Assembly: GCA_003450555.1 (NCBI GenBank)
Contig: DMFQ01000483.1
Location: 1 to 5,662 of the forward strand
Source of the DNA: Ktedonobacter sp.
Lineage (GTDB): Bacteria; Chloroflexota; Ktedonobacteria; Ktedonobacterales; Ktedonobacteraceae
Length of the DNA: 5,662 nt
Reading direction: 5' to 3'
Part shown: piece by piece, positions 1 through 5,547 of the stretch
Layout of the letters: the number at the start of each line of letters is the position of its first letter
Position numbering within the stretch: the stretch's first letter is position 1
Program-made: the position numbers and the translations under genes
Notes under the pieces: generated by a model
What the model saw: only the letters and a program-made list of their open reading frames with translations
What the model was told of the DNA's origin: nothing
Database searches by the model: none

Positions 1-52
1 GAGCAAGCGACTCATTACTCTTGGAAACAGAAAAGAAGCGGATTCAACAACG

Positions 53-721
53 ATGATTGACGAGCAACAAGCCACCACTGGCGAAAAAGAAACAGGCAGG
101 CTAGAAGCGTTCAGCGATGGCGTATTTGCTGTCGCTATCACCTTACTGGTATTCGGTTTACAAGTGCCGCCACCAGAAACGATACACTCATCGCGTGATT
201 TGATTGGCGCACTCTTATTGCACTGGCCTTCCTATTTCGCATTCTTTATCAGCTTCGCGACCATCCTCATCATGTGGGTGAGCCATCACAGTATGTTCAA
301 GCTGATTCACAAGTCCGATACCTTGTTCATGTTTGCCAATGGGTTCTTACTTTTGCTGGTAACAATTGTGCCATTTCCGACACAGTTAGTATCAACATAT
401 CTGACAACATCGGCGGCAACGGCAGCCTGTGCTATCTATGCTGGCCTCTTCATGATTATCAATATAGCCTATAATCTGCTCTGGTGGTCAGCAGCGCATG
501 AGCACCGCCTGCTTAAAGGACAGGTTTCTCAAGTAATGGTGAAGACGCGCACTCGCAACTACCTTTTAGGCTTCCCCAGTTACCTGATTGCCCTGATACT
601 CGCCTTCTGGAATCCTGCCGCAAGCATTAGCATTTGTGCTGTCCTCTGGCTCTTCTGGGCCTTCACCAGCTATGAACGAAATCCTGGGAAGATACGACGC
701 CAGGAGGTAGTAGAGCGATAA
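53..721 (+). CDS. TMEM175/DUF1211-family membrane protein, probable K+ channel
   Basis: Probable inner-membrane cation channel of the bacterial TMEM175 type; in studied members four six-helix subunits form a potassium-permeable pore, with helix 1 lining it. Seen here: 222 residues, with the family signature RLEAFSDGVFAVAITLLV at residues 16-33 (R16 and F20-S21-D22) on the first helix. Further hydrophobic stretches lie at about 59-79 (ending W75-V-S-H78-H79), 91-113 (N96 and PFPT at 107-110), 121-145, and two more within 168-206, giving six. The N-terminal 15 residues are charged and polar. The ATG at 53 is chosen because the signature follows at the usual distance, but no clear Shine-Dalgarno precedes it and the frame stays open to base 2, so a start left of the window cannot be excluded. 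It ends with tandem TAA TAA stops. The next gene has its own promoter, so the two need not be an operon. The family call is firm; ion selectivity is inferred from the family. Confidence 0.88.
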   Translation: MIDEQQATTGEKETGRLEAFSDGVFAVAITLLVFGLQVPPPETIHSSRDLIGALLLHWPSYFAFFISFATILIMWVSHHSMFKLIHKSDTLFMFANGFLLLLVTIVPFPTQLVSTYLTTSAATAACAIYAGLFMIINIAYNLLWWSAAHEHRLLKGQVSQVMVKTRTRNYLLGFPSYLIALILAFWNPAASISICAVLWLFWAFTSYERNPGKIRRQEVVER

Positions 722-752
722 TAACACCTCCGTAAATAGAGTGGGCCTGAAC

Positions 753-780
753 TTGACTTTTTTCACCCCATTCTTATAAT
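753..780 (+). promoter_or_regulatory. Sigma70-type promoter of the TetR gene
   Basis: TTGACT at 753-758 and a perfect TATAAT at 775-780 are separated by 16 bases. This is the strongest promoter match in the window. Transcription would start near 787, giving a leader of about 66 bases before the TTG start at 853. It lies just after the tandem stops of the channel gene, so the TetR gene can be transcribed independently. No U-tailed terminator hairpin is visible between the channel gene and this promoter. Confidence 0.72.
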
Positions 781-797
781 TACAGGTATATGAACAG

Positions 798-823
798 TTG
801 ACTATTTAAGTTAAATTGGTCAA
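798..823 (+). promoter_or_regulatory. Palindromic operator candidate, probably bound by the TetR repressor
   Basis: Outer arms TTGAC (798-802) and GTCAA (819-823) enclose a perfect inner palindrome, ATTTAA-G-TTAAAT (804-816). One base separates outer and inner arms on the left and two on the right, so the whole 26-bp site is symmetric apart from a one-base offset. It begins about 11 bases after the predicted transcription start and ends 29 bases before the TetR start codon. A bound dimer there would block early elongation or initiation, as in typical TetR autoregulation. Its right part also overlaps a weaker promoter-like pair (TTGACT 798-803, AATAAT 822-827). Which protein binds is inferred from position only. 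Confidence 0.55.
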
Positions 824-838
824 TAATCCGTAATGAAG

Positions 839-844
839 AAGGGG
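839..844 (+). promoter_or_regulatory. Ribosome binding site fixing the TTG start of the TetR gene
   Basis: AAGGGG sits 8 bases before TTG at 853. No ATG or GTG occurs in this frame between the upstream stop at 799-801 and the helix-turn-helix, so this site decides in favour of the TTG start. An ATG at 833 is out of frame and closes after 12 codons. Confidence 0.6.
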
Positions 845-852
845 AAGCAGAA

Positions 853-1602
853 TTGCCGAGTAAGCGAGTAGAGGAAGTCCAGGCCGCGGGAGAAGAACGA
901 TCGAAACGGCATGAACGCGCGCAGCGCATCCTGGATGCCGCCGCAAACCTTATCCAACGCTGGGGCTATAAAAAGACGACAATTGACGATATTGCCAGGC
1001 TAGCAGGGGTGGCAAAAGGCACTATTTACCTGCATTGGAAGACGAGGGAAGATCTTTTCACGGCTCTTTTGCTGCGCGAGTCCATGGAGGCATCGGTAGA
1101 TATACTCGAACGAATCAACAACGATCCCAAAGGGATGTTCCTGAGCAATCTCATGAAGCACGGCATGTATGTTATCATGACTCGCCCACTGGCAAAAGCG
1201 CTCTTTATTCGAGATGTAGAAGTGCTGGGCGAGCTGGTACGAAGTGGTCAGGAAGATATAGGACTTATTTCGCAGCAGAAAATGATTGCAGGAAAGGGTA
1301 TGCTCGAGTTGCTGCGGAGCAAGGGAATGTTACGAACTGACCAGAGCATCGCAATTCAGATGAAAATGTACAACGCCATTTTTATGGGCTTTATGACGGT
1401 CAATCAATACTTACCTGATGAACTACAACTTTCACTAGAGGAGAGCACGGAGTCATTGGCTGAGTCGATCCGGCTCACACTGGAGCCTGACAAAACAGTC
1501 GCTCCCCAGGTCTTACAAGAAGTTAAGGCCACCTGGGACCAGCTCGTGCAGCAAATGAATAAACTGCTTAATGAGCGATTACAAAGGGAGATAGAGGTTT
1601 GA
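853..1602 (+). CDS. TetR/AcrR-family transcriptional regulator
   Basis: DNA-binding repressor, acting as a dimer in the cytoplasm; the C-terminal ligand domain normally senses a small molecule. From the TTG start (249 residues) a charged tail of about 20 residues precedes the TetR_N domain at about 21-69. The helix-turn-helix is the classic type: TTIDDIARLAGVAKGTIY (42-59), then LHWKTREDLF (60-69). The remaining 180 residues are helical and diverse, so no ligand can be named; the last 25 or so are rich in charged residues and leucine and could extend a dimer helix. At 249 residues it is longer than most family members. It has its own strong promoter and a palindrome in its leader, which suggests autoregulation. 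Possible targets are itself, the channel gene upstream or genes outside the window. It converges on the minus-strand orphan, with 9 bases between the stops and no terminator visible. Confidence 0.92.
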   Translation: MPSKRVEEVQAAGEERSKRHERAQRILDAAANLIQRWGYKKTTIDDIARLAGVAKGTIYLHWKTREDLFTALLLRESMEASVDILERINNDPKGMFLSNLMKHGMYVIMTRPLAKALFIRDVEVLGELVRSGQEDIGLISQQKMIAGKGMLELLRSKGMLRTDQSIAIQMKMYNAIFMGFMTVNQYLPDELQLSLEESTESLAESIRLTLEPDKTVAPQVLQEVKATWDQLVQQMNKLLNERLQREIEV

Positions 1603-1611
1603 CAGTGTCAT

Positions 1612-2160
1612 CTACAAAGAGTCAAGCATCGTTCGAATAAAACCAACACCGATGGAGAGCCAATCAAACGAGCGCGTCCAGGCAACCCATTCTTGCTGTG
1701 TAGGCCACGACGGCCTGTAACGAGGAATCATCTCTTTCGGCATGACAACGGCCCACTTGCTGCCTTCACCAAGACCTCCCGGTGTAATGCGGACCGAAAT
1801 ATTGAAGATATTCTCGCCAGGAAGTTGCACCTTCCAGTCTGGCATAGTCCTCAGCAAGAAATCACGCCGCCATGCACTGAAGAGAGTGGGGTCCGCGGGA
1901 GCGCCGCTTTGCGAGCGCTGTAAGGAGATGACCTGTCCCACAACGGCAGAGCGCTCCCACTCAGGAAAACGCAACCAGACAGAATAGCGATATTCATCAA
2001 GGCCGGCTGCTTTGATGAAAGCTTGATAGCCCTCTCGTTCGATACGCCGTTCGGTGTCACTCTGCCAGATTCTGACCATCGCATCAAGGCGTTTTTTCTT
2101 CTCTTCCTCGCTGAGGTTCGCGTGAGGTCCGTAATTAGGCGGGTATTGTACTGTAGACAT
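1612..2160 (-). CDS. Hypothetical protein, tryptophan-rich and cysteine-free
   Basis: Not recognised. From ATG at 2160 it encodes 182 residues: a polar N-terminus with a charged helix at about 15-45 (a run of Glu and Lys followed by Arg/Glu pairs), then a mixed region with ten tryptophans in all and no cysteine. It has no signal peptide, transmembrane segment or metal-binding motif that I can see, so it is probably soluble and cytoplasmic. The ATG is preferred to the TTG one codon upstream because AGGAG lies 6 bases before the ATG but only 3 before the TTG. Its first 26 bases overlap the end of the RluA-family gene in another frame, so translation is probably coupled and the two are made together. 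Whether it shares a function with that enzyme (RNA modification) is only suggested by the overlap. That it is a real gene is supported by the ribosome site, its length and the tight packing between neighbours. Confidence 0.75.
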   Translation of the reverse strand: MSTVQYPPNYGPHANLSEEEKKKRLDAMVRIWQSDTERRIEREGYQAFIKAAGLDEYRYSVWLRFPEWERSAVVGQVISLQRSQSGAPADPTLFSAWRRDFLLRTMPDWKVQLPGENIFNISVRITPGGLGEGSKWAVVMPKEMIPRYRPSWPTQQEWVAWTRSFDWLSIGVGFIRTMLDSL

Positions 2161-3076
2161 CAATAGCTCCTAAAGCGGTAGGAAAATAATTCTTCATCCA
2201 GAAAACCAAATCTTCTGCAAGTGGGGCCACAAAACGGGACAGTGCATTATCAGGGTATCGCCGGAGTTCCAGACTATGGGCGTGCAAAAACTGCCTCCTC
2301 ATCATCGCCTGTGGAGTGCCTTGCCCTGCAGAGGGAGCATAGACCTTATCTCCGACAATCGCATAACCCATAGCTGCAAGGTGAGCGCGAATTTGATGGG
2401 TACGACCAGTTATAAGGCGCACCTCCAACAATGTAAATGGCTCTGCGCTAGCTAACACCTTTAGCAGAGTTGTCGCGGACTGACCAGCCGGACCAACGAT
2501 TGAGCGACGACGATCATCAGGATCTCGTTGTAGTGGACCGTCCAGCACAAGTTCATCATCTTGAGCAAAGATGATTGCGTCAGAGTTTTGGAACATGTTC
2601 ACCGTTTCTTGCGGCCTTGTTACAGTGAAGGTGGTTCGGGGTTGTGTCCAAACGGGTGCACCTTTTTGGACAACAGCCAGGTAACGTTTGACGATCGAAT
2701 GGTCATGAAACTGGCGAACCAGGTGACGACGAGCATGTTCAGTGCGTGCTAGCGCTACAATACCCGAAGTATCCTTATCCAGGCGATGCAACAGGCACGG
2801 ACGAGGAAGCAGGCCATCTTCTTTCCACTGCTTCTCGGTGCGCCTCTGCCGCAACATGGATTGTATGTGTAGTGGTGCGCCTGCCCACTCAGGCTCATCT
2901 GACAATATAGGGGGCTGCCAATCGTCAGGGCCTTGCTGCTCAACGTAATCTAGCAGCGCGTTCCACATCGTTCCATCAGCGTTTTTATAGGTGGGGTGAA
3001 TGACAAGCCCTGCCGGTTTATTGACAATAAGCAGATGGTGATCCTGGTAGATTATGGGTATGTTGATCGTCGTCAT
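2135..3076 (-). CDS. RluA-family RNA pseudouridine synthase
   Basis: Converts specific uridines in rRNA or tRNA to pseudouridine. Seen in 313 residues: an opening IIYQDHHLLIVNKPAGLVIHP (8-28) typical of the catalytic domain, the active-site motif HRLDKDTSGI (97-106) with D100 as the expected catalytic aspartate, KRY (130-132) with the conserved tyrosine, QRDPDDRRR (183-191), and TGRTHQIRAHL (223-233) followed by IVGDKVY. There is no N-terminal S4 domain, as in the RluA/TruC type. Two stretches are longer than usual: about 46-92, between the NALL segment and the active site, and about 140-178, before the QRDP motif. The family call is firm, but the target base cannot be read from sequence. No Shine-Dalgarno precedes the ATG; instead a -10 box sits exactly where a leaderless message would need it. 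Its end overlaps the orphan downstream, with which it probably forms an operon. Confidence 0.93.
   Translation of the reverse strand: MTTINIPIIYQDHHLLIVNKPAGLVIHPTYKNADGTMWNALLDYVEQQGPDDWQPPILSDEPEWAGAPLHIQSMLRQRRTEKQWKEDGLLPRPCLLHRLDKDTSGIVALARTEHARRHLVRQFHDHSIVKRYLAVVQKGAPVWTQPRTTFTVTRPQETVNMFQNSDAIIFAQDDELVLDGPLQRDPDDRRRSIVGPAGQSATTLLKVLASAEPFTLLEVRLITGRTHQIRAHLAAMGYAIVGDKVYAPSAGQGTPQAMMRRQFLHAHSLELRRYPDNALSRFVAPLAEDLVFWMKNYFPTALGAIDVYSTIPA
2167..2171 (-). promoter_or_regulatory. Ribosome binding site of the orphan, inside the RluA-family gene
   Basis: Read on the minus strand, AGGAG is followed by six bases and then ATG at 2160. It lies within the last codons of the upstream synthase gene, as expected for termination-reinitiation coupling. 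It selects ATG 2160 over TTG 2163. Confidence 0.65.
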
Positions 3077-3082
3077 GCTGAG

Positions 3083-3112
3083 AGTATAGGACTAGATGAT
3101 CGATGGCGTCAA
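3083..3112 (-). promoter_or_regulatory. Promoter of the RluA-family gene, probably giving a leaderless mRNA
   Basis: On the minus strand, TTGACG (3112-3107) and TATACT (3088-3083) are separated by 18 bases. The -10 box is followed by exactly six bases (CTCAGC) and then the ATG at 3076. With the usual spacing, transcription would start at the A of the start codon. The absence of any Shine-Dalgarno before this ATG agrees with a leaderless message. Confidence 0.55.
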
Positions 3113-3120
3113 TAGCAGAT

Positions 3121-3161
3121 GGCAACCTACCATGCCCAACAAAAGCACATGGTAGGTTGCC
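3121..3161. repeat. Perfect 14-bp inverted repeat with 13-base spacer between divergent genes
   Basis: The left arm GGCAACCTACCATG (3121-3134) and right arm CATGGTAGGTTGCC (3148-3161) are exact reverse complements around CCCAACAAAAGCA. No T-tract follows on either strand, so it is not a normal intrinsic terminator. It sits between the divergent promoters of the RluA-family and radical SAM genes; the end of its right arm forms part of the candidate -35 box of the latter. With those promoters it would lie outside both transcripts, so a protein-binding site or a cruciform-forming element is more likely than an RNA hairpin. No second copy was seen in the window. Confidence 0.8.
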
Positions 3162-3186
3162 TTCCACAGTAGCAATAGGCTACACT
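3157..3186 (+). promoter_or_regulatory. Candidate promoter of the radical SAM operon
   Basis: TTGCCT (3157-3162) and TACACT (3181-3186) are separated by 18 bases, each matching four of six consensus positions. Transcription would begin near 3193, about 45 bases before the ATG at 3238. The -35 box overlaps the right arm of the inverted repeat, so a protein bound there could control this promoter. A modest match, offered as the best candidate in the gap. Confidence 0.35.
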
Positions 3187-3223
3187 AGAAGCAGTGAACA
3201 TGCTCTTGATAATTCGATCATTC

Positions 3224-3229
3224 AAGGGG
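3224..3229 (+). promoter_or_regulatory. Ribosome binding site selecting ATG 3238 for the radical SAM gene
   Basis: AAGGGG lies 8 bases before ATG 3238, the same motif and spacing as before the TetR gene, but only 2 bases before the in-frame ATG at 3232. This favours 3238. The frame stays open upstream to an ATG at 3103, but that start would put the inverted repeat and the control region inside the protein. Confidence 0.6.
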
Positions 3230-3237
3230 ATATGTCA

Positions 3238-4107
3238 ATGGAAATCCTCCTGAAAGAAGCAAAAAGCATCCTGACGCCACAGCGAAATGGCTTCCTGGCA
3301 GCCAAACCCTACCCTTTTACCCATTCGCTCTCAGCATATGTAGGATGCGGCTTTGGGCAGACAACGTGCGGCCTCTATTGTTATGCACAATTTTTGCCCA
3401 ACTGGCATTTCAGCGGTTTCACCGCGGACTGGGGCCATGCCGTCCAGGTGAAAACGAACGCGGCACAACTGCTAGCGAAGGCGCTAAGTACTATGAAGCC
3501 TCAGGCACGCCAGAAGCTCCGCATCTTCATGAGCAGTACAACTGATCCCTACCAGCCTCTTGAACGCCAACATCAGATCACACGGCAATGCCTGGAAGTC
3601 TTCGCTGATTACTCCGATCTTGATTTGCTGATCATCCAGACGCGCTCCCCGCTGGCCGCACGCGACTTCTCATTAATGGAAAAGATTCCTTATGCTTGCC
3701 TGTCAGTCAGTATTGAAACCGATGACCAAACTTATCTCAAGCGCCTCAAGGGCGGACCACCATTAGAGAAACGCTGGGAACTGGTGCGAGATGCTCGTGC
3801 CTGCGGTATTCAAGCTCAGATCACAGTTAGCCCATGTCTCCCCTATACAGGAATCGAGGAGTTCGGGCAGCGGCTGCTCCAGAGCGGTGCTCACCGCTTG
3901 ATTGTCGATTCGCTTACCGCTGGAGATGGGGTTGGGGGGGAGCGCACGGCTCGCAGTCCCTTCGCAAAGGCTGAGCCAGGATGGAGAGATACATCTCACG
4001 CGCAGCGACTCTACAACTACTTGCGGGAACAAGCGAGTGGGACAAAAATCTCAATTGGTTGGAGTATCGCGGGTTTTTGTGGAATTGGCACCTCGTCATG
4101 CAACTGA
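3238..4107 (+). CDS. Radical SAM protein related to the spore photoproduct lyase-like (SplB/Rv2578c) group
   Basis: Predicted iron-sulphur enzyme that cleaves S-adenosylmethionine to start a radical reaction; the substrate is unknown. From ATG 3238 it has 289 residues. The N-terminus EAKSILTPQRNGF (7-19) and the block around the cysteines (SAYVGC at 32-37, CGLYCYAQ at 44-51) fit the SPL-like group. The cluster cysteines appear to be C37, C44 and C48, spaced C-x6-C-x3-C instead of the standard C-x3-C-x2-C; a tyrosine follows the last one as usual. Further group-like motifs are SSTTDPYQPLER (99-110), VSIET (157-161) and VSPCLPY (197-203), all consistent with the barrel strands. A run of seven G at 3934-3940 is a possible sequencing hazard, but the frame continues normally after it. 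The gene is followed after 36 bases by the nitroreductase-like gene, almost certainly in one operon. The superfamily is firm, the subgroup likely, the reaction unknown. Confidence 0.82.
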   Translation: MEILLKEAKSILTPQRNGFLAAKPYPFTHSLSAYVGCGFGQTTCGLYCYAQFLPNWHFSGFTADWGHAVQVKTNAAQLLAKALSTMKPQARQKLRIFMSSTTDPYQPLERQHQITRQCLEVFADYSDLDLLIIQTRSPLAARDFSLMEKIPYACLSVSIETDDQTYLKRLKGGPPLEKRWELVRDARACGIQAQITVSPCLPYTGIEEFGQRLLQSGAHRLIVDSLTAGDGVGGERTARSPFAKAEPGWRDTSHAQRLYNYLREQASGTKISIGWSIAGFCGIGTSSCN

Positions 4108-4133
4108 TGAGCTACTATCATAAAATGCCATGT

Positions 4134-4138
4134 GGAGG
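4134..4138 (+). promoter_or_regulatory. Ribosome binding site of the nitroreductase-like gene
   Basis: GGAGG ends five bases before ATG 4144. The GTG at 4132 in the same frame overlaps this motif and has no site of its own, so ATG 4144 is the better start. Confidence 0.7.
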
Positions 4139-4143
4139 CTATC

Positions 4144-5445
4144 ATGGGCAACATTGCACAGCCAACCGATCCGCGCCTGCAACAGGTTCTTAACTTCCCA
4201 CTGGTAAGCGGCATCTTTGGACGGCGTTCGCGGCGCTTCGGGTTTGGTATGTCTATACCCACTGGGCCGCTAGCCTATACCTCGCAACATGAGCCGCTGC
4301 CACTCTGCGATCTCGAACGAGCGCTGCTGGTGAGCGCGGCAACAGGCGTGACTGGCTGGAACTTCGGCATTCCCTTTACCACCAATCAAAGTGAGCACTT
4401 GAGCAACTATAGTTTACGTCTGACGGGCCGTACCGTTCCTTCGGCTGCCTCAATTGGAACCTCAGAATTATTTTTTACGGATGACTCGGGTGTTTATATC
4501 ACGCGCACAAGGGACCTGACTCCAGAAAAACTGCGCGAATTTGAGGATAGCGACGATGTTACGCGTATTATAGGTGTCTCGCGGGCCGCAACCGTCCAGT
4601 TGAGTAAGCAACGGCTCTCTTTGCCAGTGGAACCACCCCATTATGACGAGCACAATCTCTGGAATAGTAACCGTCCTGGCTCAACGCTATTCATGCCAAT
4701 GGGCGATGTGGGACAGCAGTTACTAGCCCTGTTGGCCATGTACGTCTCCAACGGCTATACTCTCTACGACGACTACAGTGGATGCCTGGGTGGTAAGTTG
4801 CAACCTTTTATCCGTACCGGCATCATCAACGATACGCCACAGATGCGCTTTGCGCTCTCGCATATCGAGCAGGCCGCCTACTCAACAACTGCTATGGAGC
4901 TTTCTTTAATCTGCCAGAATATCGTGCTGATGATGCAGGCTATCGGGCTTGGCGGCTGGATGTACAGCGGCATTTTCCCCTACAGCGTCCTGGGAGCCTT
5001 TGCCAACGAGGGAATTGGTGGCCTCGGTTTCCGCTTTACCAACCGCGAGGACTGGGTGATGCCAAATCCTATTGGGCTTGATGGTATCTACGAGTCACTC
5101 TGCCCTCCCTATGTAACGGACATGTACGAGGCTGCCCGTACGTTAGCAGCACGAAAATTTGGCGTTGGCGGTACGTATGATCCCGCAACTGGTGGGCCTT
5201 TCCAGCAGAGCGAAGCAATCAAAGCAACGGCCCTCCCTTACTCACAGGCGCAGATTGATTGTATCGGCGAGATGGCACAGTACATTTACACTACCTATGG
5301 GCGTTTTCCCGCTCGCTTCCCCACAATCCTTCTTCGTATCTACGCCCAGGCACACCACCTCGAGTTGGAGTTTTACGACCGCTTTTTCGCAGAGGGAGCA
5401 TATCTGCAAACACACGCGGAGCATATGCAACGTTGGCACGCTTGA
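4144..5445 (+). CDS. Nitroreductase-fold / SagB-like putative flavoprotein, extended C-terminus
   Basis: Probably an FMN-dependent oxidoreductase or a catalytically altered relative; no substrate can be named. Of its 433 residues, about 1-280 resemble the nitroreductase/SagB fold: GRRSRRF (26-32), like the arginine-rich FMN-phosphate motif; PLCDLERALLVSAATGVTG (53-71), like the helix after it; RTVPSAASIGTSELFF (96-111) followed by GVYITRTRD (116-124), like the SagB RP-PSAGA...Y block; and MELSLICQNIVLMMQAIGLG (251-270), like the helix that ends most members. The region after about 300 has no counterpart that I recognise; it is rich in aromatic residues and ends in a histidine-rich part (H404-H405, H424, H427, H432) around EFYDRFF. 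There is no signal peptide or membrane helix, so it is probably cytoplasmic. It sits 36 bases after the radical SAM gene and is followed by a hairpin that could end the operon. The fold call comes from recalled motifs, not a search. Confidence 0.6.
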   Translation: MGNIAQPTDPRLQQVLNFPLVSGIFGRRSRRFGFGMSIPTGPLAYTSQHEPLPLCDLERALLVSAATGVTGWNFGIPFTTNQSEHLSNYSLRLTGRTVPSAASIGTSELFFTDDSGVYITRTRDLTPEKLREFEDSDDVTRIIGVSRAATVQLSKQRLSLPVEPPHYDEHNLWNSNRPGSTLFMPMGDVGQQLLALLAMYVSNGYTLYDDYSGCLGGKLQPFIRTGIINDTPQMRFALSHIEQAAYSTTAMELSLICQNIVLMMQAIGLGGWMYSGIFPYSVLGAFANEGIGGLGFRFTNREDWVMPNPIGLDGIYESLCPPYVTDMYEAARTLAARKFGVGGTYDPATGGPFQQSEAIKATALPYSQAQIDCIGEMAQYIYTTYGRFPARFPTILLRIYAQAHHLELEFYDRFFAEGAYLQTHAEHMQRWHA

Positions 5446-5471
5446 GGTATGCTCTCCACCCATAAAACAAA

Positions 5472-5523
5472 GGATGCCGTTCGTGGCTACATCAAGAACG
5501 GCATCCCTCAGCATTTAATTCTT
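5472..5523 (+). terminator. Terminator-like hairpin closing the radical SAM operon
   Basis: GGATGCCGTTC (5472-5482) and GAACGGCATCC (5496-5506) form a perfect 11-bp stem with a 13-base loop, 26 bases after the stop of the nitroreductase-like gene. The tail is only moderately T-rich (ATTTAATTCTT at 5513-5523, after a CTCAGC spacer). It may therefore be a weak or factor-assisted terminator, or an mRNA 3'-end stabiliser. Confidence 0.6.
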
Positions 5524-5538
5524 CCCTCTTTTCAGCTA

Positions 5539-5547
5539 TGCTACAAT
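5539..5547 (+). promoter_or_regulatory. Extended -10 promoter candidate reading out of the window
   Basis: TG at 5539-5540, one base, then TACAAT at 5542-5547 make an extended -10 element (TGnTACAAT) one base off the consensus hexamer. The region 17-18 bases upstream is a poor -35, which extended -10 promoters tolerate. Transcription would start near 5554, so the poly-leucine mini-ORF at 5617 would lie about 63 bases into the leader. Confidence 0.4.

Noticed and set aside
566..766. 66-residue minus-strand ORF opposite the end of the channel gene.
   Set aside because: It lies antisense to a well-supported gene and over the TetR promoter, with no recognisable protein features; it is a shadow ORF.
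833..871. ATG at 833 as a start or upstream mini-ORF before the TetR gene.
   Set aside because: It is out of frame with the regulator, has no ribosome site of its own and closes after 12 codons; its bases include the ribosome site of the TTG start.
1600..1610. An 11-base palindrome, TGACA-G-TGTCA, spanning the stop of the TetR gene and the convergent gap.
   Set aside because: The arms are only five bases with a one-base centre, no T-tract follows on either strand, and it overlaps a stop codon. It is too weak for a terminator and could be chance.
3132..3155. Seven-codon ORF (MPNKSTW) inside the inverted repeat, considered as a leader peptide.
   Set aside because: No ribosome site precedes it, it lies upstream of the predicted transcription start, and it follows automatically from the arms of the repeat.
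3934..3940. Run of seven G in the radical SAM gene, considered as a frameshift, sequencing error or G-quadruplex.
   Set aside because: The reading frame continues sensibly to a stop at the right distance from the next gene, and the alternative frame gives no better protein. Only two G-runs lie close together, too few for a quadruplex.
5472..5506. The idea that the hairpins at 3121-3161 and 5472-5506 are paired ends of a mobile element because both have 13-base spacers.
   Set aside because: The arms do not share sequence, stem lengths differ, and there is no transposase or target-site duplication. The right one is adequately explained as an operon-end hairpin.
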